Source: Scilla litardierei (Eukaryota > Streptophyta > Magnoliopsida > Asparagales > Asparagaceae). Taken from it: DNA of 64,000 nt. The stretch covers positions 148,821,266 through 148,885,265 of the forward strand of contig CM061142.1 of NCBI GenBank assembly GCA_030789695.1, written 5' to 3'. Positions 24,701-36,700 of this stretch are shown in pieces (within the stretch, counting starts at the first letter, position 1; every line of letters begins with the position of its first letter). The notes under the pieces are model-generated. The model was not told the origin of the DNA, did not search any database, and saw only the letters and a program-made list of their open reading frames with translations. The position numbers and the translations under genes are program-made.

Positions 24701-27700
24701 GCCAGTGGTACAGGCGCCGGTGTAATCTTCTACAGTCGCCTGTCCTGGCTCAGAATATAACCATTGGAATTTTCTAGCGGTTACACCGGACACCTGATAT
24801 CTATTCATCAGTCGCCTGTCCGAGCTCTTTTCAGTCAAAAACTAGCCATTGCAGATTTGTTTGTTATGGCTTTTTGCTTGGGTTTTAGGGGTTTTCTTGG
24901 CTTCCTATATATAGGAGATGGTTTAGTCTATTAGAACTCTTGAATATGCTTGATCATTATTGAATATCATAGAGAATCATAAAGCCACTCTTATTTCTCT
25001 CATTTCATTTCTTTGAGCATTAATCCTCTTCATGCATTGAAGCTAGCGCATAGGGAAATCCTTCAAGTGCATCAAAGCGATATTTTGGGAAATATCGCCA
25101 CAATATCGGTTACGGCCGATATCGCGGCCAAAATATCCCTTTGAAATATCGACCGTAATTCAAAGTTTTTTAAAAATAAAGTTTGTGTGTTCACTTAAAA
25201 GTGGATCCGACCCGAGTCACCCGACCCAATCCTTTACTTAAAACGACAAGAGGCATCGGTATTTTTAAGAAATAATCGTTGCTTTTTCCTAATTTTGGAC
25301 TCGGGCTCTTGACTTACGAGAAAGTTCATTTAGAAAAGCGGAGGATACCACGCTCCATGAGGCAAAAAATTTTAACGACAATCGATTGAGCTTCGGAGTC
25401 CGACATTCAATCTTGGCAAGAAAGTGTTTTCCGATCAAGGTGAGTAGTCGAGCCCTTTTTTTCAGTTTTTCAGTTTTTTCAGTTTTTGATTTTAATTCCT
25501 TCCAGTTTTTGGTTTTTTTCGTCGATCGAGCTTCGACATCTGGTGTTCGATCTTCATAATGGATTTTCCAATCAAGTTTAATATTTACTACTTAGTATTC
25601 TTTACCTTTTTCATTTTTTTCATTTTTTTGAATTTTTTCAGTTGCCGGTTTTTTCATGCCAGCGGTTGTTCTTCTCAAGAGAGGGTTTCCGATCAATGTG
25701 AGTATTCTTTCCCTTTTTTACATTTTTACATTATTTTCATTTTATTATTTTCATCTTCGCATTGTTAATGTTGATCCACATGAATCATATTTTGTGGGCA
25801 TTTAACTCGCTTGGTTTGTGATCACTTAAAGAAATATTCCACCAAGTGGATGGCCAATATTTACGTTTAATGATGTGAGTATACCCAAAACATAATTTTA
25901 TTTGAGTTTTTATAGTTTATATTTTCTTAGATCCCTATGCTTTTACTTGACATCAATTTTTAGCCTCTGATATGACACTTCGATATTCATGTTTACCGAG
26001 ATAAGTATAACCAGAACATAATTTTATTTGAGGTAGTATAGTTTATATCTTCTTAGATACATCTATGCTTACATATAAGCCTCCGATATGACACTCCGAT
26101 ATTTAGTTAATATCCCTGATATATCCCCGATATCCGCAATCTGATATCAAATTTCCTAGGCCGATAGGCGACCGATATCCGATATTTAGAACAATGCTTG
26201 CATACATCATTAAGTAAATTAAGGAAATCCTCCAAGTACATCAAAGCGCATCTCAACACTTAGAGATCATCTTCCATGCCTTGCATACATCATTAAATAA
26301 ATTCATCTCATCAAGGCATAGGTAAGAGTCTATTTATTTCATCTTTTGGGTGAAACACTGACTCTCTTTGTGAGAGTTAGCTCCTCCCTTTGTGGGAATT
26401 TTCGTCCTTGTGTAGGACTAACCCTTGTGTAGGGTTTGGTGTGTCCTTGTGTAGAACAAATCCCATGTGTAGGGTATCCCTTGTGTAGGGATCGTATTCA
26501 CTACCTTGTGTAGGATTATAGTGGATATTAGTGTGGCTAGATGTACCCAAGTTGGGGAACCATGTAAAATCTTTTGTGTTTGTGTTTGCTTATTTATTTC
26601 ATCTTTTGGGTGAAACCCTAACTCTCTTTGTGAGAGTTAGCTCCTCCCTTTGTGGGAATTTTCGTCCTTGTGTAGGACTAACCCTTGTGTAGGGTTTGGT
26701 GTGTTCTTGTGTAGTACAAATCCCATGTGTAGAGATTGTATTCACTACCTTGTGTAGGATTATAGTGGATATTAGTGTGACTAGATGTACCCAAGTTGGG
26801 GAACCATGTAAAATCTTTTGTATTTGTGTTTGCTTAATTGTGTCGATTAATCTCCTCTTGCACTTATAATTCCGCATTTGCAAGTTTATTTTTTAATTAC
26901 ACAATTATTGCCATTACATTATTCACCCATCCCCTTCTAGTGTGTGTGTTGTTTAATATTGCAAGGTAAACGGTCCTTACAATTGGTATCGCAGTGAGGT
27001 TGAAGCATTCAAACAACTATGGCATTCAACGCTTCATCAACGTCTCAAGAAGGTCTAACAACCGTTCAACCCCCGCTCTTCAACGGAATGAACTATCCAA
27101 GTTAGAAGATCAAGATGATGATCTACTTGGAGGGTTAAGAACTATGAGATGTCACGGAGTCTCCGTTTGTGAAGCCTATTATACCTTCGGCTACAAGGAC
27201 AAAGGCAAAGAAGGATTTGATTAAATTCAATGCAAGTGCAATGAACGCATTCCATTGTGCCATCATCCACAATGAGTTCAACTGCATCTCCGAGTGCAAA
27301 TCGGTCAACGAGATTTGGCATACCTTGGAGCTTACTCATGAAGGGACTTCAAAGGGAAAGAAATCTAAACGAAGTGTGTTTAGATCTAAATATGAATTGT
27401 TTATGATGCAGAAAGGAAAGAGCATCTCGGAAATGTTCACAAGGTTCACGGATATCGTAAATACTTTGAAAGGACTTGGGAAGGTGATTTCTCAATAGGA
27501 TCGAGTAGAGAACATCCTTGACTCTCTTACGCCTTTATGTGAGTCAAAGGCCAACGGTATTGTGGAGTCAAACGACATGTCCAAATACACCATTGAGGAG
27601 TGCATTAGGAATCTCATGGCGTATGAAATAAAGCGTCAACAGATGAAGGAGATTCAACCATCCATGCCCGAGAAACCAGAGAAACCAAAGGGGATTGCAT

Positions 27701-30700
27701 TCCATGCCGCGAAGAAGCCAATCAAATGGAGAGAGAAATTCCATCAAGAAGCCTTTAGTGAAGAAGATGACAAAGAGAAAGACCACTTGTGCTTCACGGC
27801 ATTCGATGATCTCTTTTCAAGCTCAAGTGATGAAGAGGTGGAGGCTTGGCTCAACCCCAATGAGGAAGTGTGCTTCATGGCAAATGGGGGAGATTCATCA
27901 TCTAGCTCTAGCGAAGAAGAAGAAAATGAGGATGATGAAGACGAGGAGCCAAAACTATCATATGAGGAGCTTGAACATCGCAATGAAGTCCTCTCCAAAG
28001 GGGTAAGTAAATTCATTAAAGCTTACTCTAAATTAAAGGCAAAATTTGTTGATGCTAAAAGTAGATTGGATAAATTAGAATTTACTAGTGTAAATAATAA
28101 TGCTTTGCATATTGTGACACTAGTGTGAGAGACACACTTCTCTCTCAAGTTAAGAAATTGAGCATTTCAAATGAAAAATTAGTAGCTCACAATTTTAGCT
28201 TAGCATCCTGCATTCAACTAATGTTGAAATGTGAGGAGGAATCCCAAAAGTTCATTAGCTTTGTGCATTCTAGGGATTCACTCCACGATTTGTTAGAAAA
28301 ACAACATCCGACAAATCATAGAGGATGTTTGGGTTATATTCCAAATGTGGTAACCAACCACACCTCTAATTCTTCTTCTGGTGCAAAATCAAGACATTGC
28401 TAAAGCACCTAAGAAGAACCAACATGCTTTCTTGTATAACAATAACCCCAACAAGATGCATGTAAATCACAAGGTAATGAAGGAGAATGAAAATTCTTCA
28501 TTTTTTGCTAAGAAGCAAGCCCCTCACTTTATGCATGCCAAGAAACAGCCTTCTACACCTATGCATGCCACACCCAGCTCTCTTGCAAAGGCAAAATCAT
28601 TGCTTAGGAAATCCTTAAGTCTTTGAATCCCACTAAGGTTAGTGTGCAAGAGAGGAATAGATATATCAACTCTTTAATTAAGGATGTGATCACCTCATGT
28701 AATTATATTAGGTAATCAAACTCTTTTTGGGTTTGGTTCCTTAATGTATAGGCCTCTCAAACACGTGCATATTGCATGGGTATTTTGCTTAAATGTCTAT
28801 TCTTAGCATACCCAATGATTGTGTGTGATTTTTCATGATTTTGAAAATATTTTCAAACCATTTTTCATGAAAATGGGACTTTGTGGATTTCATTTTCATA
28901 CATGCATTTATTGATCATGTATATGACAATGGGTGAATTAGTATGTTATGTATGTTTAAACTTATTTTAAATCATATTTTAACTCGCATTTTGGGTTATT
29001 TTTGAGATCATTATCTATATTTGTTATTGTGGTCTCAAACTCAACACATTGATGTTGCCAACTTTGTTCATGCTATATTTTCTCTTGGCAATGTCATTTG
29101 TATCAATAATGCTTGATTTTTCTATATCAATGCATTGATACAATCTTGGCCCATGGCTCCAATTAATTTTGATTAGATCATAGAAGTCAATGTTTTGACC
29201 CTTTCTATGTTCTAAGGAGAGCATGAGATAGTGATTGATACCTGGATTTTGTCACGTTTTTAAAGGGAATCAATGATAAGAGTTATTTCTTGTATGTTGT
29301 GTCCACCTTTTTGACAATGACAAAGGTGTGAGAGATATAGATTATGTAAATCATATATGTGGAGAGATATGAGAGATATGGTTTATGTATTCTTTGCCTA
29401 TTATATGTCACAATTGATTTTCAATTGATGCATATAAGTAGGCGAGCATATTAGCATTGTGCTTTATTTATTTATCTTTTACATAATGTGTCATTATCAA
29501 AAAGGTGGAGAATGTTAGGTATTGGCTTTTTAGACCAATATAGTTTTGATGATGATCACAACATTATGTTGCTAATGACTCCCAATATTTTAGTCTCATG
29601 TTTAACAATTGAAGAATATCATTTTGGAGACTAAAAGATTATTGCAAGGATGGATATCAAGAGGAGCATTGACATAGCTTAGAGCTTGATGAAAAGAAGC
29701 TCATCAAGAGGGGGCCAAAGCTTGGAAGATGATGAGGAGCATCAAGGCTACTCAAGCTTGAAGAGTAGTGCACTTAGAAATAATTGAATGTAATCCATGT
29801 AATATTTTCATTCATGTCTTTTACTTCTTTGTGTGAGTTAGGTTGCCTTGATTAGGTGGTCATACTCAATCATGCATATGCATTAACCATCTTAGTGAAC
29901 CAATTAGGTGGTCATACTCAATCATCATAGAATCCACTCCAATAGGTTCCCCATGCCAAGAACTCAATTTGAGTTTTTGGCCTTCCAACAGGCGCCTGCT
30001 GAAGGCATAACAAGCAACTGGTGATCACCAGGCGTCTGGCCATTCTTCTACAGGCGGCTGTTATGCACTAGCTCCAGTCAAATTTGTTGACTACATACTT
30101 GAGCGTTTGGTACAGGCACCTGAAGTACAAAAGACAGACGCCCGTCATCAGTCGCCTGGTGAACCAAAGTGCGTAACTTGGTATTTTGAGCTGCAATCCA
30201 TCTTGTGTGTGATGCGATCGTGTGCCGCAGAAGGCACAAGGGCTCGGGCGTGGGAGCGGTCGTGGATCGACTTAGTATTTTGCTATTTTAGAATAGCATG
30301 AATCAACCAGTTGTCTCTGATTGATGTCATGTCTGAAAGTAACATTTGGCAATAAGCATTGCCATCAATCGAGCGAAGGAGCTTCTAGAATTGAACTTCA
30401 CAGTATACACCTATCTCAACCAGTCACATTTTCTGATGGAACCGGTACATTAAGTTTCAGTGCATTTATTTTGTCTCACATTACGGGACACCAATATGGA
30501 TATTGTAAAACTTGTAAAATAGACATGAAAGTTTGGTGAGAATTAACAGAAGAGAGAAAAACTAAATATATCTAAGAAAGATGAGTAAGCTGTACGTGTT
30601 CGGAAAGAGGATATACAGTGCAAAAGCTGGTAGCGTTTAAGAGCAATATGAATATTTAAATCAAAAACCAACTCACCTTCACTTAAATAAGGTTCCAAAA

Positions 30701-33700
30701 GGAGGAAGCGAGGAGAAAGATAGCACATGGGTTTGAGGTAAATATGCAGAAGCATTGAAAGTTGAGCTAGGATCAGTTGGCTGAGTTTTGGTCATTTTTA
30801 TTGTTAGTTACTTGTGGAATTTCAGATTTTCTTGAAGGTAGCAGATAAAACAAGAACTCATTATTTATGTCGGGGTTCAAGGTTTGATCATGTCGTACCG
30901 GTTTGGTGTAGTATGATTAGAACTCAAAGAATTTGACATCAGCAGACATAAAGGAAGGTCAGTTTGGTTATAGGAAACATTCATAGCTTAGCTTTTATAT
31001 GTATGAGAGTACCTTAGAGAGAGAGACTTTAAAAATCGAGATCAATTTTAGAATCATCAAATAATTATGCACGAAACAAACACATTTGAAAACTTGGGTC
31101 ATAAAGTAAACAACTATGCCTCAGGAAACAATAATTGCTAATGAATTTCAATTGCAATTAAAATTGTAACCCACTAGGTTAGAAGATAATATACCGACAT
31201 GATCCAACGTCCCAGAATTACAAAATTATATATTATAGACAAAATTATATTAGCAGACATAGATGAAGCTACACAGCTCGGTATGGGCCCAGATGTATCA
31301 CCTTTGCACTTCTCCATGTGCAACATATGTTTGTAAAGAATAAACATTTTTAATTTGTCTTAATTGCATTATTAATAATTTAATAGCAAGAACAAAAGTG
31401 CCTGTTTCATATGAAAAGTCCGATAGTCCTGATCTCAGGATTCTTTTCAAGCATTTACCATCATGGAGAGGCCAGCATTAATATGTTCTTTCCAAAATAG
31501 TAAACATGACTATAAAGTTGACATTTTTCCTTCACATGGAGATATTCAGTATTTATTGCAAATACAAGCGCCAAATCTTACCAAAGGATGATTCTAACAC
31601 CGCTGCAGTAAAGATGGAATGATTGTTAATAAGAGGTGACATTTTTTAAGCTTATGACGAAGAGAAACAAGAATAATGCTTTTTATGAACTAATTGGATA
31701 TCTAGGCAACAAAGGTACCCAATTATTTCTTTTTCTATATAACCATTTTTTTTCATAAATTATCAAGCATGTGAACTGCATTTTCATTCTAATACAGTGA
31801 TTTATCAGAGCAAAAAAATAAATAAGAGAAAATTGGGGATTTTATGCAAATATCATGCATGCAATTCGCTTAAAAATGCGGAAGGGGTGGGTTTGAAATT
31901 CTCTGTGGTCAGAGTGTTTGACAAATTTGACAAAGTCCAGCAATTTCCAAATTTGGCAGAAAAGAAAGGCTAGAGGTGGACACTTTTTCCCTTAAATTTA
32001 ATTGGAAATAATTGTAATTGCGATCATATATAATGCCGGTGAATGAATAATTAGATTTAACTTGGGAAGCGGTAGGACATGACATTAGTCCATGTTCCCT
32101 CAAAAACATGCATTATATTATATTAGTAGGCTACTTACAGATATCAAGAAACCAATTTGCCCAAAAGCTTAAGCTAGTAGGTTGCAGCTAACAATATCTA
32201 TCTATCTATCAAGCTAACTTAACATTTGTGGGCTTTTGGGACACATGAAAAAGACCTCACCTGTAAAGATAGTATATGCATGGGTAAGCCATAAAATTTT
32301 AACTTGAGAATAATGCGGCGTGAGATCAGGATCCTTCGATACCTAGTGCTTCAACTATGCAAATAAGCCACTTTAGGACAAAGCTTGATCTATTATACGA
32401 AGGTTTCTTAGCAAAAGAACATATTAATCTCCAAGGACTTCAAGACCAAACAAAATGACACAAAAACAACTCTCTTCTACAAAAGAGTAATGTCATGGGG
32501 TATTTCCATTCAAACATAACGGAGGCAAGTCGATAAACTTGCTGATCGCGCTAGGGGACCGATGGGTACAAATATGCAGAATAGCATCAGTAATAGTATT
32601 GGTCAACCCATGGGAGATAAGGATTTCTTTCAGCCGGTAACGGTGGGGGTTGGTTCCATTCTCCAAAATAAGCAAACGGCCCTGCAGATAAAAAAAGGAG
32701 CTCGAGCTTGGAGCTGTCGAATCTAAGTGGAATCGGCATACCAAGGAAGACAATAGTCCTGTCATCCTGTCGACATGCGGCAACTTGTCCATCCGGAATT
32801 TCAGCCCGATCACCAGGACCCAGAACACAGAAATTGAACAAACGGACCCTCGACCACCGGCTCGCCGAACATGGAACTTCAAGGGTTAGAGTGAAGAGCT
32901 CGATCGTGGAAGTGTACTCATTGACAACAACGATCCCCAGGCATCACATAGCCCGTCCCAATTGCACAATTCTCGTCTGTCCACGAACATGGGGTGGCAG
33001 ATCCAATATTCCTTCGCTGAACGGGATGGAGTTGCGGCTGCTTTCCACGCCGACCATGAGAATAGCGGTGGGAGCACGGGTCGCGTCACTTAGAAGCCAA
33101 AACGCATACCTTTGGAAAGAAACTCCGCTGTTGGGCACAATTCTTAGACATCCTAGGTCGAAGAGTTCTCGGGTAGGCATCCAAGCGACGTTGCCAGAGA
33201 CGTATACATCCAAGCTGTAGGGGTTCGGAAAGGTGCCATAAACGCAAATCACCAAAAAATCAGGAAAGTCAACCGCGAGAACCACGTGCGTGTTGTTGGG
33301 AAGATGACGGCAATTCGTTGCTGGCAGCTCTTGATAGGGCTGCTCTACGACTTCATTTGGTACATCTTCCCGATACTACAACTTCAAGAATGGATTCCCA
33401 ACGAAGTAGGTCGACGTCGAGTTCCGACGGGCTGCGACTAGGCCAAAACAGGACGAGTAAATCCTGGGCCGCGGCGGATCGATATCTCTTGGAAGATAAG
33501 CGCGGCCAGTCTCCATGGGAAGAAATCTCACGACCCATGAATTTCCTTGTTCGTCTTGCATGAACAAATTCGTCGTTGAACCCCCGGAATGTAATCGAAC
33601 CCTTCGGCCATTGTCTTATTTGGGGGTTCTTGAAGAATTCTCGAAAAAAGAGCGGGTTTCTTGAAGAATTCAAGATGGCACGATTTTTTTTGAGTTGAGT

Positions 33701-36700
33701 GAGACGGGAGAGAGAGGGGGGAGCGTGCGTGAGCAAGCAACGGTTCTTTATTTCGCTTTATCGCACCGGGCTGAAATTGAATTTTTCCTTCTATTTTTTC
33801 GCGAGAAATCGCACCAGGCTCCAACGGGCCGGTGTACATAGATTTGGATTGATAAATAAGCTTTTTGCCTAATTGTAACTAGGAAACACTTCAAGCATAT
33901 TGAGAGCATCTTATGTTCATTGTATGGTTAGTTTTGCTCTTTGTAGCAAATTGTATGCATATCTACATGATATATGTATCAGACTGGCAAGAGGCATATG
34001 TTGCACATGGAGAAGTGCAAAGGTGATACATCTGGGCCCATACCGAGCTGTGTAGCTTCATCTATGTCTGCTAATATAATTTTGTCTATAATATATAATT
34101 TTGTAATTCTGGGACGTTGGATCATGTCGGTATATTATCTTCTAACCTAGTGGGTTACAATTTTAATTGCAATTGAAATTCATTAGCAATTATTGTTTCC
34201 TGAGGCATAGTTGTTTACTTTATGACCCAAGTTTTCAAATGTGTTTGTTTCGTGCATAATTATTTGATGATTCTAAAATTGATCTCGATTTTTAAAGTGT
34301 CTCTCTCTAAGGTACTCTCATACATATAAAAGCTAAGCTATGAATGTTTCCTATAACCAAACTGACCTTCCTTTATGTCTGCTGATGTCAAATTCTTTGA
34401 GTTCTAATCATACTACACCAAACCGGTACGACATGATCAAACCTTGAACCCCGACATAAATGATGAGTTCTTGTTTTATCTGCTACCTTCAAGAAAATCT
34501 GAAATTCCACAAGTAACTAACAATAAAATGACCAAAACTCAGCCAACTGATCTTAGCTCAACTTTCAATGCTTTTGCATATTTACCTCAAACCCATGTCC
34601 TATCTTTCTCCTCGCTTCCTTCTTTTGGAACCTTATTTAAGTGAAGGTGAGTTGGTTTTTGATTTAAATATTCATATTGCTCTTAAACGCTACCAGCTTT
34701 TGCACTGTATATCCTCTTTCCGAACACGTACAGCTTACTCATCTTTCTCAGATATATTTAGTTTATCTCTCTTCTGTTGATTCTCACCAAACTTTCATGT
34801 CTATTTTACAAGTTTTACAATATCCATATTGGTGTCTCGTAATGTGAGACAAAATAAATGCACTGAAACTTAATGTGTCGGTTCCATCAGAAAATGTGAC
34901 TGGTTGAGATAGGTGTATACTGTGAAGTTCAATTCTAGAAGCTCCTTCGCTCGATTGATGGCAATGCTTATTGCCACTTTAAATTTCTTTTCGTTCTTCC
35001 ACTAAAAATCTGAGCTTTTTGATATGATTAACCCTAATCGTATCAGTTTGGTATCAAAGCACTCAAATCCAATGGCGGGGACTAGGGCAAAGACAGCTGC
35101 GGAAATTGTAGAAGAAAAATTCGACGGCAAACTTAAGGTGAACAAGAGGATCGATGGGCTTCAAGGCGAGATCCGAGGCATCCATCAGGAGATGAATGGG
35201 GTTGCTAAAGCCTCCGACATCTAAGATATTCTTCAGATCCTTCGACAGCAACAAAAACCATCTGAATCTGAAGCTAGGGCATCGACATCGACAAATCTGA
35301 AATTTCCCTCAGATCTAGGGCCACATGGAGAAGATCCGACAAACGAAGAGCCCGAACGCCGCCGTGTGCACTTCCAGGAACCACACGACGACTACCGGCG
35401 GGCGGCAGGACACAACCAAGGGGCGGCGGACCCCTGGCAGACCGCCAGGGGCGCGCGCAGACCCGCGCGGCCAGGTTTTGGGCCGTGCCGACCCTCGAGG
35501 GGGTCTGGCGGGCCGCCAGACCCCCGACGAGGTCCGACGAGGCCCGGCTAAAGGCGGCGGGGCCCTGGCGACACAACAGGGGCCCCGCCCCGTCGTAACA
35601 GCCCCCGGGGCTTTGGTCGGGGCCGACAGGCCCCCTTGGGGCTTCCTTTGGGCATGGAGGGGGCGTTGGAGACCTTGAGACGCGCCAAAGAGAATGTTCG
35701 GAGACTTCAGGAGACCAGGGAGAATGTGGGACATGTCCCGGTGTTCGAGGAGTACACACGTTATGCCGACAACCTTCATGAGGAGGAGTGGGGTGAGAGA
35801 GATGAGTGGGGTGCTGAGGAGCAGCGGGCTCCTAAAAGGGCCCAGGAGGAGATTTGAGGAGCGTATGGACAGCCAGATCGGCCCAGATGGAGAATGGAGG
35901 AGCCTGCTCGCACGAGATTCTAGGAGGAAAATCGGGGAGGAGGCACATGTGGCGATGTCGGCCCCGATAGCCAGTTGAGGAAGCTGACCATGCCCCTGTT
36001 TGAGGGAAAGGATCCAGATGCCTGGATCTACAAGGCGTAGAAGTACTTCGATGTTTTGGTACTGGCTGAGGCGGAGAGGATGCAGACAGTGGAAATGTGC
36101 GATGGGGAATCTTTGGAGTGGTTCCGTTGGAGCCAACGGCAGAGACCTATCCGCACATGGATAGAATTGACAGAGTGCCTTGTGGAGAGGTTCCAGGAGA
36201 CACAGGCTGGTGGCCTATTTGAGCAATTATACACACTGCGACAAGAGGTGACGGTACGGGAATATGTGGAGAAGTTTGAGCAGCTTGCGAGCCAAGTAGA
36301 GGGAGTTTCGCTGAGTTCCTAGAGGGAAATTTCCTGAAGGGCCTCAAGGCGCAGATCTGAGCTGAGCTACGGGTTCAAGAACCCAGGGGATTGTCTGCCA
36401 TGACGAGGATAGCCAGGAAGGTGGAAGACAAGCTGACGGAGGATATGAGGGCGAAGGGAGCTTGGGGAGGATCTACTTCGCGGAGTCCGTCAGTGGCAGT
36501 GGCACCCAAGGCTCCTACAGGCGCACTGACACCAGCGAGGACTGGCCAGGAGACACATACGAGGGGTCAGACCCGTCGGATGACTGAGGCAGAGATGAAG
36601 GAGTGCAGGGCCAAGGGGCTGTGTTTCAAGTGCGACGAGCGATTCACACCTGGATACAGGTGTGCGGGGCGACCTATGCAGTTGGAGGTGGCTGCCGAGG

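Larger units (their letters stand above)
30347..34976. mobile_element. 4.6 kb unit with ~983 bp inverted arms
   Basis: The left arm (30347-31329) and right arm (33995-34976) are reverse complements, almost equal in length and with only scattered mismatches along the parts I compared. Arm ends read TGGCAATAAGC and GCTTATTGCCA. The 2.67 kb centre is single-copy and includes a coding-like segment. There is no clear target duplication. A foldback or Pack-MULE-like transposon that captured host sequence is the simplest reading; an inverted duplication made during break repair is the alternative. Confidence 0.7.

Noticed and set aside
32708..33220. 170-codon plus-strand frame
   Set aside because: Antisense to the better minus-strand coding-like blocks; its residues look random.
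33376..33567. Possible B3 DNA-binding domain ([11 protein letters not shown])
   Set aside because: The similarity is one short stretch, and the rest of the block lacks the expected pattern.
35315..36136. 273-codon minus-strand frame
   Set aside because: It lies antisense to chromovirus gag and owes its length to the GC-rich block; no domain resemblance.
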